A stretch of 18,717 bases of DNA, from positions 1 to 18,717 of the forward strand of contig CAXBLG010000068.1 in the NCBI GenBank assembly GCA_963976395.1, given 5' to 3'. The notes under the pieces are model-generated. The model saw nothing but the letters and a program-made list of their open reading frames with translations, was not told the DNA's origin and ran no database searches. Position numbers and translations under genes: made by a program. Positions 1 to 7,139 of this stretch are shown here, in pieces; the stretch's first letter is position 1; each line of letters begins with the position of its first letter. This stretch comes from UBA11612 sp963976395. GTDB taxonomy: Bacteria > Pseudomonadota > Alphaproteobacteria > Rhodospirillales > Rhodospirillaceae.

Positions 1-687
1 TTCCAGCGGCTTGGGAAAATGTGAGGCAATTTGTTTCAAAGCCTGACGGATTGTTAAATACTGTTTTGATGACAGCAGCCGTGACAAATACGCGCTCATA
101 GCCCCAACTGGCGGAGCAATGGACATATCATTGTCATTGAGGATCACAATCAGACGGCTATTCAAACTGCCCGCGTTGTTCATCGCCTCATAAGCCATGC
201 CCGCGCTCATGGCGCCGTCGCCAATCACAGCGATTACGTGATTGTCACCGCCTGCAAAATCTCTCGCAACAGCCATACCAAGACCAGCAGAGATAGTCGT
301 GGAACTATGGCCAGCGCCGAAAGGATCATATTCGCTTTCGGTGCGCAGCGTAAAACCGGACAACCCGCCTTCCTGGCGGATCGTTGACATACGGTCGCGG
401 CGACCTGTGAGAATTTTATGCGGATAACATTGATGCCCCACATCCCAGAGCAACCGATCTCCCGGTGTGTCAAAGACATGGTGTATCGCCACTGTTAATT
501 CGACAACACCCAGCCCCGCGCCCAAATGGCCCCCGGTTCGTGAAACACTGTGAATCGTTTCTGCACGCAATTCATCGGAGAGTGTCTTGAGGTGCTCAAT
601 GCTTAAATTACGCAAATCCGCCGGAGACGTGATCCTGTCGAGCAGTGGAGTACTATGAACTGGAGAAGATTGTTCTTGTGAGGTCAC
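1..687 (-). CDS. dxs: 1-deoxy-D-xylulose-5-phosphate synthase, N-terminal part (3' end outside window)
   Basis: Thiamine-diphosphate enzyme that condenses pyruvate and glyceraldehyde 3-phosphate to DXP, the first step of the cytosolic MEP isoprenoid pathway. The 229 visible residues read as a typical Dxs N-terminus: SVSRTGGHLGAGLGVVELT (His54), WDVGHQCYPHKILTGR (about 81-96), the ThDP/Mg motif GDGAMSAGMAYEAMNN (156-171) and ILNDNDMSIAPPVGAM. The start is GTG at 687-685: the ATG beginning two bases upstream (689) is followed directly by TGA in its own frame, and an AGGGG Shine-Dalgarno sits about 6-8 bases before the GTG. It is the last visible gene of the minus-strand run, 27 bases after ispA, which supplies the downstream prenyl chain step. 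The frame is open to the window edge, so the C-terminal transketolase-like domains are unseen. Identity is very secure. Confidence 0.97.
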   Translation of the reverse strand, partial: MTSQEQSSPVHSTPLLDRITSPADLRNLSIEHLKTLSDELRAETIHSVSRTGGHLGAGLGVVELTVAIHHVFDTPGDRLLWDVGHQCYPHKILTGRRDRMSTIRQEGGLSGFTLRTESEYDPFGAGHSSTTISAGLGMAVARDFAGGDNHVIAVIGDGAMSAGMAYEAMNNAGSLNSRLIVILNDNDMSIAPPVGAMSAYLSRLLSSKQYLTIRQALKQIASHFPKPLE

Positions 688-714
688 ATGCTGCCCCTAA
701 ATCCTGATTATGAC

Positions 715-1644
715 TCAGTTGCGCCGCGTCACAGCAAATAGCGCGGCTTCTTTAAGAAGCGCGGCCTTTGCCCCGAAGGGCACCAAATGAGCCACCGCGT
801 CGTCCGCCAATGAGTGCGCATAATTCTTAGCACCTTCTAGACCCAGCCGCGAAACAAAAGTCGCTTTTCCAGCGGCTTCATCCTTACCCGTGGCCTTCCC
901 GGTCTCGGCCGCAGAGCCTTCAACGTCCAGCACATCGTCGGCAATCTGGAAGGCGAGTCCCATGGCGAGGCCGTAAGCCCCAAGCGCTTCGACAAGTGTC
1001 GATGAGGCTTGCCCCACGACTGCGCCAGATCGGCAAGCGCAGGCGATAATGCAACCCGTTTTCAAGTTCTGAAGACGGCGTAAGCCCGCATCATCCAAAT
1101 CAAGGTCGGCAGCACGCAAATCGATCATTTGCCCGCCCACCATTCCCGCAGCACCGGAAGCCCGCGCGAGCTCCTGAACGAGAGCAATACGCACATTCCC
1201 ATCCGTATGCGTAGCCGGATCGGCAAGGACAGCGAAGGCTTCAGTTAAAAGAGCGTCGCCTGCGAGAATAGCAGTAGCCTCGTCAAATTGACGGTGCACC
1301 GTCGGACGCCCCCGACGCAGGTCATCATCATCCATAGCGGGCAAGTCGTCATGTATCAGCGAATAGCAGTGGACCATTTCAACTGCGGCGGCGACACGCA
1401 ACGACTGCGAACGCGGCACATCAAATAAATCTGCCGCAGCACAGGCAAGGAAAGGGCGCAGTCGTTTGCCGCCATCAAGTGCGGCGTAACGCATCGCCTC
1501 GACCACATACCCTTCAGGGTCGGATACCGGAGTAAGAAGGCGATCCAATTCCGCGTTCACGGACTCTGCCGTCAAATTCAGAGCAGCCTTAAAGTTGCCC
1601 GCTACAGTCTTAGCGGGCGCGGCATTCGTAGCAACCTTATTCAC
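715..1644 (-). CDS. ispA: Polyprenyl (farnesyl/geranyl) diphosphate synthase
   Basis: Soluble trans-prenyltransferase adding IPP to allylic diphosphates, most likely giving farnesyl diphosphate for quinones and undecaprenyl carriers. Visible motifs are GGKRLRPFL (about 58-66), the first Asp-rich motif in LIHDDLPAMDDDDLRRG (D99, D100, D105), GDALLTEAF, GGQMIDL, a KTG motif (K195) and the second Asp-rich motif FQIADDVLDV (D236, D237, D240). I chose GTG at 1644, giving 309 aa and an 8-base overlap with the end of xseB, with GGAG about 10 bases upstream. The frame stays open to 1722, but that extension lies wholly inside xseB and does not resemble the family. The stretch after KTG (CIIACACRSGAVVG) is cysteine-rich compared with E. 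coli IspA. Product chain length cannot be fixed from sequence alone. Neighbours xseB and dxs form a common proteobacterial arrangement. Confidence 0.94.
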   Translation of the reverse strand: MNKVATNAAPAKTVAGNFKAALNLTAESVNAELDRLLTPVSDPEGYVVEAMRYAALDGGKRLRPFLACAAADLFDVPRSQSLRVAAAVEMVHCYSLIHDDLPAMDDDDLRRGRPTVHRQFDEATAILAGDALLTEAFAVLADPATHTDGNVRIALVQELARASGAAGMVGGQMIDLRAADLDLDDAGLRRLQNLKTGCIIACACRSGAVVGQASSTLVEALGAYGLAMGLAFQIADDVLDVEGSAAETGKATGKDEAAGKATFVSRLGLEGAKNYAHSLADDAVAHLVPFGAKAALLKEAALFAVTRRN

Positions 1645-1879
1645 GATCCATAGGCTCCAGAGACTTGCCGGCACCGGTGATTTTCTCGACCTTGGTCCGC
1701 GCATCAGCCAATTTGCTTTCACAGTGACGCTTTAGAGCGGCACCGCGTTCGTAAAACTTCACAGCATCATCAAGCTTTACGTTCCCGCCTTCTAAATCAC
1801 GAACGATACTTTCTAATTCCTTCATCGCCTCTTCAAACCCCATCGCAGCGATATCTTGCGGGATCGATGATTTAGCCAT
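1637..1879 (-). CDS. xseB: Exodeoxyribonuclease VII small subunit
   Basis: 80-aa small subunit of the ssDNA-specific exonuclease VII, which acts with the large subunit XseA (not in this window). The family signature is visible: MGFEEAMKELESIVRDLEGG, LDDAVKFYERGAALKRHCESKLADARTKVEKI, essentially an all-helical two-helix protein. Length matches the usual 70-90 aa. The ATG at 1879 directly follows the TAA of the deacetylase gene (TAAATG), and an AGGA Shine-Dalgarno lies 7 bases upstream inside that gene. The 3' end overlaps the start of ispA by 8 bases, so translation of the three genes is probably coupled. Confidence 0.95.
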   Translation of the reverse strand: MAKSSIPQDIAAMGFEEAMKELESIVRDLEGGNVKLDDAVKFYERGAALKRHCESKLADARTKVEKITGAGKSLEPMDRE

Positions 1880-2809
1880 TTAGTGATCCTTTAGCGTTTC
1901 AACATGGGCTACGACGCAGTCGGCCAGAGCCCCCAAGTTGTAGCCTCCTTCAAGGGCGGAAACCACCCTTCCGCCGCAAACCTCACGCGCCATATCCATG
2001 ATCTTCGCGGTGGCCCAGGCGAAGTCTGTCTCAGTCAGGTTCAGACCGCCCAAAGGATCGTCTTTGTGAGCATCAAAACCGGCAGAAATGAGAACAAAAT
2101 CCGGCTTAAATTTAACCAGTGCCGGAAGAACGTCCTCGGTTATCGCCCCGCGAAATACATCACCCCGGCAGCCTGCCGCAAGGGGTACATTGACGATGTT
2201 ATTGTGGGCGCCGCGTTCCCTGAGGGCGCCAGTGCCCGGATAGAATGGGAACTGATGAGTAGAGGCGTAAAAGGCTTCAGCATCGTCCCAAAAAATCTCT
2301 TGAGTGCCGTTGCCGTGGTGCACGTCAAAATCGATGACCGCAACGCGCTGATAGCCATGTGCGGCCCGCGCATGAAGGGCACCGACCGCAATGTTGTTCA
2401 CCAGACAAAACCCCATCGCCTGATCCGACTCGGCATGGTGTCCAGGGGGCCTGACTGCGCAAAACGCGTTGTCGGCTTCGCCTGCTGCGACCGCATCGAC
2501 AGCACGAATAACCGCGCCCGCTGCAAGCACCATGGCTTCACCCGAGCCGGACGAAATCACCGTATCCCCATCGATTTGACGCAAACCTTGGGCGGGCACC
2601 GCAGCCTGGAGACGCCTTAGATATGCCCCTGGATGAGCCCGGCCGATTTCGATCTCCGATGCGCGAGGTGCACTCTCGCGCGTAAGGCCGCTAAATACGG
2701 ACTGGTCCAAACCCTTTAGAACACTACTCAAGCGCTCAGGGCACTCCGGGTGATGCGAGCCCGTATCGTGTGTGAGGTAGCTTTCGTGTGTCAGAAGCAG
2801 CGTCGTCAT
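1880..2809 (-). CDS. Histone deacetylase-like / acetylpolyamine amidohydrolase family protein
   Basis: 309-aa zinc hydrolase of the arginase/deacetylase superfamily, class II HDAC-like. In bacteria such proteins remove acetyl groups from polyamines, small metabolites or protein lysines; the substrate here is unknown. Motifs: N-terminal HHPECPERL (19-27), catalytic His pair in RPPGHHAE (H124, H125), metal ligands in DFDVHHGNGTQ (D162, H164) and SAGFDAHKDDPLGG (D246), and the transition-state Tyr in LEGGYN (Y290). All key residues are present, so it should be active. The ATG at 2809 has only a weak upstream GGA. It heads the run with xseB (directly adjacent), ispA and dxs; this association recurs in alphaproteobacteria, but its meaning is not known to me. 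The 88-base gap before it contains no clear promoter or terminator, so read-through from the MBL gene is possible. Confidence 0.93.
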   Translation of the reverse strand: MTTLLLTHESYLTHDTGSHHPECPERLSSVLKGLDQSVFSGLTRESAPRASEIEIGRAHPGAYLRRLQAAVPAQGLRQIDGDTVISSGSGEAMVLAAGAVIRAVDAVAAGEADNAFCAVRPPGHHAESDQAMGFCLVNNIAVGALHARAAHGYQRVAVIDFDVHHGNGTQEIFWDDAEAFYASTHQFPFYPGTGALRERGAHNNIVNVPLAAGCRGDVFRGAITEDVLPALVKFKPDFVLISAGFDAHKDDPLGGLNLTETDFAWATAKIMDMAREVCGGRVVSALEGGYNLGALADCVVAHVETLKDH

Positions 2810-2897
2810 TGCATCCGTGCAAATTGGCGTTTCAGAGCCCCTTCTTCATAACACGACTGCCCTACCAGCAAAAAGCACTGGGGCCAGAGTGACAAAG

Positions 2898-3953
2898 TTA
2901 AGCCGGCAGAACTAATGTACGATAGAGATCTATTTCTCCCTCTGATTTCAACTCGATTTCACCGGTAGCGACCAAATAGTTCAGATGCGCGAGCGTCTCA
3001 CCCAAGGCAAAATGAAGTTGATGGGCGTCGAATTCGCGCTCGAACATTACTTTCAGAACTTCACCTACGCTGGCATCGCTGCGGCACGCTTTGCGCGCAA
3101 CGTCCAATCGTTCATGATGATGCGCGATAAGTTGCTCAACGCGCGCGCGCAATCCATAGAACGGCAACTTGTGCGATGGCAGGACAAAAGTATCTTCGGG
3201 CAGCGCGCTGAACCGCAACAGCGTATTCAAAAACTGGGCAAGAGGGTTTGTTCCCGGTTCAGTGGGCCGCACGCTGACATTAGGCGAGATGCCCGGAAGC
3301 ACTTGGTCACCCGAAATCAGCAGTCCCAAATCTTCAGCGTAAAGCGCCGCCAGTTCAGGCGAGTGCCCTTCACCGATGACGACACGCCACTGCACACCCG
3401 CCGCTTCAATCGGTTTAGACGGATCTATGATCGTCACCGCTTCGGGTAATTGGTGAACACGCCGGGTATATGCGTTTCCGCGAGTTGCCACCGCCTCGGC
3501 CGCAGCCTTATCCAATCCCGACCGCCGATAGTGCTCGGTGAGAAGCGGAGTCATTTTCTTCTCGTCTTGGGCGAAAGTCGTACGGGCGGCTTTAATTTCT
3601 TTCTCTGTCACCCAAAGCGGCACGTTGTGTTTCTCAACTAGCCATCCGGCAAGGCCGATATGATCGGGGTGAAAATGCGTGCAGATGACGCGCCGGAGCG
3701 GCTTGCCTTTGAGCGGCCCTGAGAATATCTGCTCCCACAATGCCCGGGTCTCGGAGGTCCCTAGCCCTGTATCCACTACGGTCCAGCCATCCCCCTCGTC
3801 GAGCACCCATAAATTTATGTGGTTTAGCGCGTAGGGCAGCGGCATACGCAGCCACTGCACCCGGGGCGCCACCTCAATTAGAGTGCCCGGCACCGGAGGC
3901 TCGGGAAAGGGAAAGCGCAGGCCAGGCGCGGCTTTCATCGTCTGTTCATTCAT
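2898..3953 (-). CDS. MBL-fold metallo-hydrolase with C-terminal winged-helix-like region
   Basis: 351-aa metallo-beta-lactamase-fold hydrolase of the glyoxalase II-like group (COG0491 type). The binuclear metal site is complete: THFHPDHIG (H93, H95, D97, H98), H197 in GEGHSPE, D216 in SGDQVLP and H261 in LPSHKLPFYG. After about residue 265 a helical region (EQLIAHHHERLDVA, LGETLAHLNYL, ATGEIEL) resembles the winged-helix domain found at the end of LACTB2-like MBL proteins. The substrate cannot be read from sequence; thioester, lactone or phosphodiester substrates are all known for relatives. The start at ATG 3953 has no strong Shine-Dalgarno; an in-frame ATG five codons later (3938) is an alternative. 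It is divergent from mak across a 93-base spacer containing repeats, and lies 88 bases upstream of the deacetylase gene on the same strand. Confidence 0.9.
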   Translation of the reverse strand: MNEQTMKAAPGLRFPFPEPPVPGTLIEVAPRVQWLRMPLPYALNHINLWVLDEGDGWTVVDTGLGTSETRALWEQIFSGPLKGKPLRRVICTHFHPDHIGLAGWLVEKHNVPLWVTEKEIKAARTTFAQDEKKMTPLLTEHYRRSGLDKAAAEAVATRGNAYTRRVHQLPEAVTIIDPSKPIEAAGVQWRVVIGEGHSPELAALYAEDLGLLISGDQVLPGISPNVSVRPTEPGTNPLAQFLNTLLRFSALPEDTFVLPSHKLPFYGLRARVEQLIAHHHERLDVARKACRSDASVGEVLKVMFEREFDAHQLHFALGETLAHLNYLVATGEIELKSEGEIDLYRTLVLPA

Positions 3954-3962
3954 GCACTTTGG

Positions 3963-4022
3963 GTGTCATAGATCGGATAGCTTGTCCAGGCGTCTATGTC
4001 CGTGTCATGGATCGGCAAGCTA
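3963..4022. promoter_or_regulatory. Overlapping direct and inverted repeats in the MBL/mak divergent spacer
   Basis: Two copies of a 21-base motif (3963-3983 and 4002-4022, both beginning GTGTCAT and containing GATCGG) match at 17 of 21 positions and are offset by 39 bases. The same area holds a perfect 7-base inverted repeat, TAGCTTG (3978-3984) and CAAGCTA (4016-4022), extendable with one wobble pair and one more pair. The position between two divergent genes suggests operator sites or a shared regulatory element; this is inference. No known regulator motif is recognised. Confidence 0.35.
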
Positions 4023-4046
4023 CCGAATATGAGTTAAGGTAAAGCA

Positions 4047-4946
4047 ATGTCAGACGTACGCATCGGCATAGATCTCGGCGGCACTAAAATCGAAGCCGTC
4101 GCACTTGATAGAGCAGGCGATGAGGTCGCCCGCCGCCGCACTTTCACTCCTAGCGGTGACTACGATGCCACCGTCCGCACGATCGCCGAACTCGTAAAAT
4201 CGATTGATGATAGCGGGGCTCCGCTCGGTGTTGGTATCCCGGGCACAATCTCACCTGCGACCGGGCTCGTCAAAAACGCGAACTCAACTTGCCTTATTGG
4301 CCGTCCTTTAGACCGAGATTTAGAAGACGCCACAGGGAGGCAAATTCGCCTAGCCAACGACGCGGATTGCTTTGCCCTCTCCGAAGCCGTGGATGGCGCC
4401 GGTGCAGACTCATCAAATGTCTTCGGTATGATTCTGGGTACCGGCGTCGGCGGCGGCTTGGTCATTAACAAAGCCCTCGTTCGCGGTCCCAATGCCATCA
4501 CCGGAGAGTGGGGACACAACCCCCTCCCCTGGCCTTCGGCTGATGACGGGGAAACTCCGGGTCCGCCTTGCTATTGCGGGTTACGCGGCTGCATAGAGAC
4601 TTACTTATCAGGACCGGCGCTTAGCCGTGACCATGCTGAACACGCAAACGAAATGTTTGATGCTGACGAGATTTCCCAGCGCGCTGACGAGGGAGATGAG
4701 AAAGCAGTACGCTCCATGAACAGATACGTGGAGCGCCTCGCTCGTGCGAGCGCAAGCCTCATCAACATCTTGGACCCAAGCGTGATCGTATTGGGCGGCG
4801 GCCTCTCGCAAATAAAGCGCCTCTACAGTGAGGTTCCGAAGGCTTGGCCAAAGCATGTTTTTTCCGACACCGTCGCGACAAAGTTGATGCCGCCGCTCCA
4901 TGGACCTGCAAGCGGCGTGCGTGGCGCTGCTTGGCTTTGGCCTTAG
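4047..4946 (+). CDS. mak: ROK-family fructokinase (Mak-like sugar kinase)
   Basis: 299-aa cytoplasmic ATP-dependent hexose kinase, most likely phosphorylating fructose to fructose 6-phosphate. It can be followed motif by motif along E. coli Mak: RIGIDLGGTKIEAVAL (5-20), GVGIPGTISPATGLVKNANS (61-80), catalytic Asp in LANDADCFALSEAVDGA (D105), ILGTGVGGG, EWGHNPLPWP (H157), the zinc cluster CYCGLRGC (C175, C177, C182) and the C-terminal GVRGAAWLWP. Other ROK kinases (NagK, glucokinase) share the fold, but the overall match is best to Mak. The ATG at 4047 has AAGG 7 bases upstream. Its stop codon TAG is formed at the junction of a 25-base tandem duplication; without it the stop would be TAA and the protein would be the same. 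It stands alone on the plus strand, divergent from the MBL gene and convergent with the EipB-like pair. Confidence 0.9.
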   Translation: MSDVRIGIDLGGTKIEAVALDRAGDEVARRRTFTPSGDYDATVRTIAELVKSIDDSGAPLGVGIPGTISPATGLVKNANSTCLIGRPLDRDLEDATGRQIRLANDADCFALSEAVDGAGADSSNVFGMILGTGVGGGLVINKALVRGPNAITGEWGHNPLPWPSADDGETPGPPCYCGLRGCIETYLSGPALSRDHAEHANEMFDADEISQRADEGDEKAVRSMNRYVERLARASASLINILDPSVIVLGGGLSQIKRLYSEVPKAWPKHVFSDTVATKLMPPLHGPASGVRGAAWLWP

Positions 4947-4970
4947 TGGCGCTGCTTGGCTTTGGCCTTA
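4921..4970 (+). repeat. Perfect 25-bp tandem duplication at the 3' end of mak
   Basis: Bases 4921-4945 are repeated exactly at 4946-4970, head to tail with no spacer and no mismatch. The first copy covers the last codons of mak (from within Arg292 to the second base of the stop). The second copy is non-coding and lies in the short convergent gap before the EipB-like gene on the other strand. A replication-slippage event is the simplest reading; an assembly or PCR artefact cannot be excluded from sequence alone. Confidence 0.97.
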
Positions 4971-4986
4971 AGTGAACATCAAATTT

Positions 4987-5844
4987 CTAGTCACACTCCG
5001 GTGGATCAAGAAAGCGAAGATAAACAATCTTCGCAGACAGTAAAAAGTCATCAAACCTCTGGTCGAACAATTCGGCAATGCCACTTTCGTGAAGTTGCAG
5101 AAACAGTTCAGTATCGGGGGTCTCGTTCTCGGCATGCAAGTTATACTGCGCCGTACTCATCCTCCATGCAGAAGTATTTAAAAGGCTTTTTTCGTCTTCG
5201 GCTGGTGCATCATCCAAAACACTTGGCAACACACTGTCACCCACGCGCTCACCGATAGCGATTGAGAATATGCGCGGCCCCGATGTTGACGCACCGTTAA
5301 GAACAACACTGCGGAACATGGTTGTACCGCTCTCAGCACGCGCAAGGAGTTCCTCTGTATGCTCCACAGGCAACATCGTGCCTATCGGTAACGGCAGCTC
5401 AATCGCATTGCCTATCCGTTCACCGTTGTCGCCGACGGCTTCGTAATAGGCTCGATAGGCCGACTTACGAAGATTTGCGCGTCCTTTATAAGACTCAACG
5501 GTTTCGCCGTTCTTATACATACGGACGGAAAACGTGTAGTCGTTACCGGTCTTCGCTTCCCAGGACTCGACGTAACGCTCGTTTGTGTAGTTCGAACTAT
5601 CGCGGAAGGTGAGATCAAGCGCCGTGCGCGTTTTGGTCTCCCAGCCATCGCAGGTTTCCTGAAACACTGAATCTAATGTTCCAACGGCCGCACGTGGCCC
5701 TTCTGATGCGCTGGCCTGCTTCAAGCGAATTTCGTAAGTCGCTGCATAAGACGGCAGTTCGGCAGCCTCTATAGCCCTTGTCGAAACCGGCACGAGACCA
5801 AGAACGAATGTCGAAACGACAACCGGCCAAAATCTATAATTCAA
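4987..5844 (-). CDS. EipB-like (DUF1849) periplasmic protein, second copy of tandem pair
   Basis: 285-aa exported protein of the DUF1849 family, whose studied member, Brucella EipB, is a periplasmic beta-spiral protein needed for cell-envelope integrity. The N-terminus is a signal peptide (hydrophobic VVVSTFVLGLVPV, then a likely cut after an Ala near residue 25-28). The mature protein has exactly two cysteines, C65 in ETCDGWE and C284, the penultimate residue (PPECD), matching the single disulfide described for EipB. WEAKTGNDYTF (about 95-105) aligns with WEAKDGRSSTF in the neighbouring paralogue. The start is TTG at 5844, overlapping the TGA stop of the upstream gene (TTGA) with a strong GGAGAGG 5-6 bases before it. 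No other start is as well placed. The two genes are surely co-translated. Family assignment is by pattern; function in this organism is inferred. Confidence 0.85.
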   Translation of the reverse strand: MNYRFWPVVVSTFVLGLVPVSTRAIEAAELPSYAATYEIRLKQASASEGPRAAVGTLDSVFQETCDGWETKTRTALDLTFRDSSNYTNERYVESWEAKTGNDYTFSVRMYKNGETVESYKGRANLRKSAYRAYYEAVGDNGERIGNAIELPLPIGTMLPVEHTEELLARAESGTTMFRSVVLNGASTSGPRIFSIAIGERVGDSVLPSVLDDAPAEDEKSLLNTSAWRMSTAQYNLHAENETPDTELFLQLHESGIAELFDQRFDDFLLSAKIVYLRFLDPPECD

Positions 5845-6671
5845 CGGCCCTCTCCACAGACTGCAGGTTCCAGCGGTTCGACATAGGTCAGTTCAAACCG
5901 CAAAGCAAAATCTCCAAAATCCTGCACCATGGCCTGAACAATCCCCCCCTGCATGAGGTTTAATGAAACTTCATATTCTGGCAAATCGTCTGATGATGCG
6001 TAGGGAAAATAAGCCATGCCCACAGGCCAATACGGCCCTCGCCCAATTTCGTGAAGGTGATGTTTTGATACGGTGGATGGTTCTGAACGGGAAGAGCCTA
6101 TGACAGCCGAAACCTGATAAGGACCATCATTAAACGAGCCATCAATAACCGGCTTGCTCAAAAAATGTTTGCCCGCTTGGGCGCTTTCCAAAACCGACAG
6201 CAGGTGTACCGTAGATAGCACTGTCCCCGGCGGCACTTCGAAATTGGTCATGCCGTCCGATTCTATCGCAATTTCTCCAGCCCCGTTCTCACCAAGGTCG
6301 ATCCGGCCGCGATGAGAGCGGCTCATCTTACCGTTTTCACTGATCTCCATGCGGAATGTCGACGAACGCCCATCCTTGGCTTCCCATGCCGCAAAACGCT
6401 GATCAAGTTTGTCGTAAATGCCATTGGCATAAGCCATGTCCATCTTCATGGTTGTTTCAAGCGTGTAGCCATCGCAATGATCGGCGATCACAAAAACCAT
6501 CGTGCCGTGCGCGCCGCTAACGCCATCGTTTTGGGATACCTTCGCGATCGAGACCTCATACACAGCGCGGTGTGGCCTCAAATCCTCGGCCCGGGCAGTA
6601 CCAACGGATGCGCTGCAAATGGATAAGGTCGCGATTGCGGTAAGGAGGGAACATTGGACCAAACGTGACAC
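5841..6671 (-). CDS. EipB-like (DUF1849) periplasmic protein, first copy of tandem pair
   Basis: Second DUF1849/EipB-like exported protein, about 276 aa from the preferred GTG start at 6671, which has AGGAG 10 bases upstream and yields a 28-aa signal peptide ending SVGTARA before EDLRPHRAVYEV. The frame is open to a TTG at 6734 (297 aa), but no Shine-Dalgarno precedes it. In the mature protein only two cysteines remain, C66 in ADHCDGY and C272 near the end (PAVCGEGR), the same spacing and placement as in the adjacent copy. Shared features with that copy include a beta-rich body, WEAKDG, and SHRGRIDLGENG against YKGRANLRKS. The two paralogues have diverged strongly, so they probably have distinct partners or targets. 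The gene lies downstream of a long AT-rich spacer that likely contains its promoter. Confidence 0.83.
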   Translation of the reverse strand: MSRLVQCSLLTAIATLSICSASVGTARAEDLRPHRAVYEVSIAKVSQNDGVSGAHGTMVFVIADHCDGYTLETTMKMDMAYANGIYDKLDQRFAAWEAKDGRSSTFRMEISENGKMSRSHRGRIDLGENGAGEIAIESDGMTNFEVPPGTVLSTVHLLSVLESAQAGKHFLSKPVIDGSFNDGPYQVSAVIGSSRSEPSTVSKHHLHEIGRGPYWPVGMAYFPYASSDDLPEYEVSLNLMQGGIVQAMVQDFGDFALRFELTYVEPLEPAVCGEGR

Positions 6672-6876
6672 GCGGCGAAAACTCCTGGACTGTAAGATCA
6701 ATGAGAAGGCAAAAGTGCCATTCCCTATGACCAAACAGCGCTAGTTATAGCATCCCCCGTGGTCACCGCTCGCATTCCCCATCACAGCCGGAGTCGGCCC
6801 ATTTGGTTTTGAGTGTGAACAGATATATTTGAGGCTGCATCTCTCGATTACATAAGAATTTCCGAGAATTGCTCGC

Positions 6877-6906
6877 ACTATAATTACGCGCGAAAGTAGC
6901 CGTAAA
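6877..6906 (-). promoter_or_regulatory. Candidate promoter for the EipB-like pair
   Basis: Reading the minus strand, TTTACG (6906-6901) is followed after 18 bases by TATAGT (6882-6877), giving 4 of 6 and 5 of 6 matches to the sigma-70 consensus. It would start transcription near 6870, about 200 bases before the proposed GTG start. This is a pattern match only, in an AT-rich region where chance matches are common. Confidence 0.28.
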
Positions 6907-6962
6907 TAGCTGATGGAATTGCATAATTTTATTTCGACTGCAATTTATATAGTATAAACAAA

Positions 6963-7037
6963 GTGTTATAGGTTTTTTGTTTGCTAAAACTATCTCAGCA
7001 GGCTTTTCGCACGAGCCTAAAGATTCTCCTATAACGC
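6963..7037 (+). promoter_or_regulatory. Possible folded RNA element upstream of the GGDEF gene
   Basis: GTGTTATAGG (6963-6972) and CCTATAACGC (7028-7037) can pair over ten positions with one G-U wobble. Inside are two smaller stems, TGCT/AGCA (6982-6985 with 6997-7000) and AGGCT/AGCCT (7000-7004 with 7014-7018), giving a branched layout. It could be an untranslated leader element for the diguanylate cyclase or a pair of protein-binding half sites. It does not match the c-di-GMP riboswitch consensus known to me. The strand is chosen from the position before the plus-strand gene, so it is uncertain. Confidence 0.3.
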
Positions 7038-7087
7038 GTATTTTTATCTTAAGTTGAATCTATATGGGGCGTACCAACTTGAAACTG

Positions 7088-7117
7088 TTGACGTTTACAC
7101 CCTCCTACAAACAAAAT
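7088..7117 (+). promoter_or_regulatory. Candidate promoter of the GGDEF gene
   Basis: TTGACG (7088-7093, 5 of 6 to TTGACA) is followed by 18 bases and CAAAAT (7112-7117, 4 of 6 to TATAAT). The start point would fall just before or at the small palindrome at 7122, giving a leader of about 25 bases. Confidence 0.35.
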
Positions 7118-7121
7118 GCCG

Positions 7122-7139
7122 CCCCTTAGGGGATAGGAG
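7122..7139 (+). promoter_or_regulatory. Mini-hairpin next to the GGDEF ribosome binding site
   Basis: CCCC-TTA-GGGG (7122-7132) forms a four-pair GC stem with a three-base loop, two bases before the Shine-Dalgarno AGGAG (7135-7139), which lies 9 bases before the ATG. If transcription starts near 7120, the hairpin would sit at the very 5' end of the message and could protect it or affect ribosome access. Confidence 0.35.

Noticed and set aside
1904..2620. 238-aa open frame on the plus strand
   Set aside because: It lies antisense inside the well supported deacetylase gene, has no family-like motifs and an unusual composition; it is a shadow.
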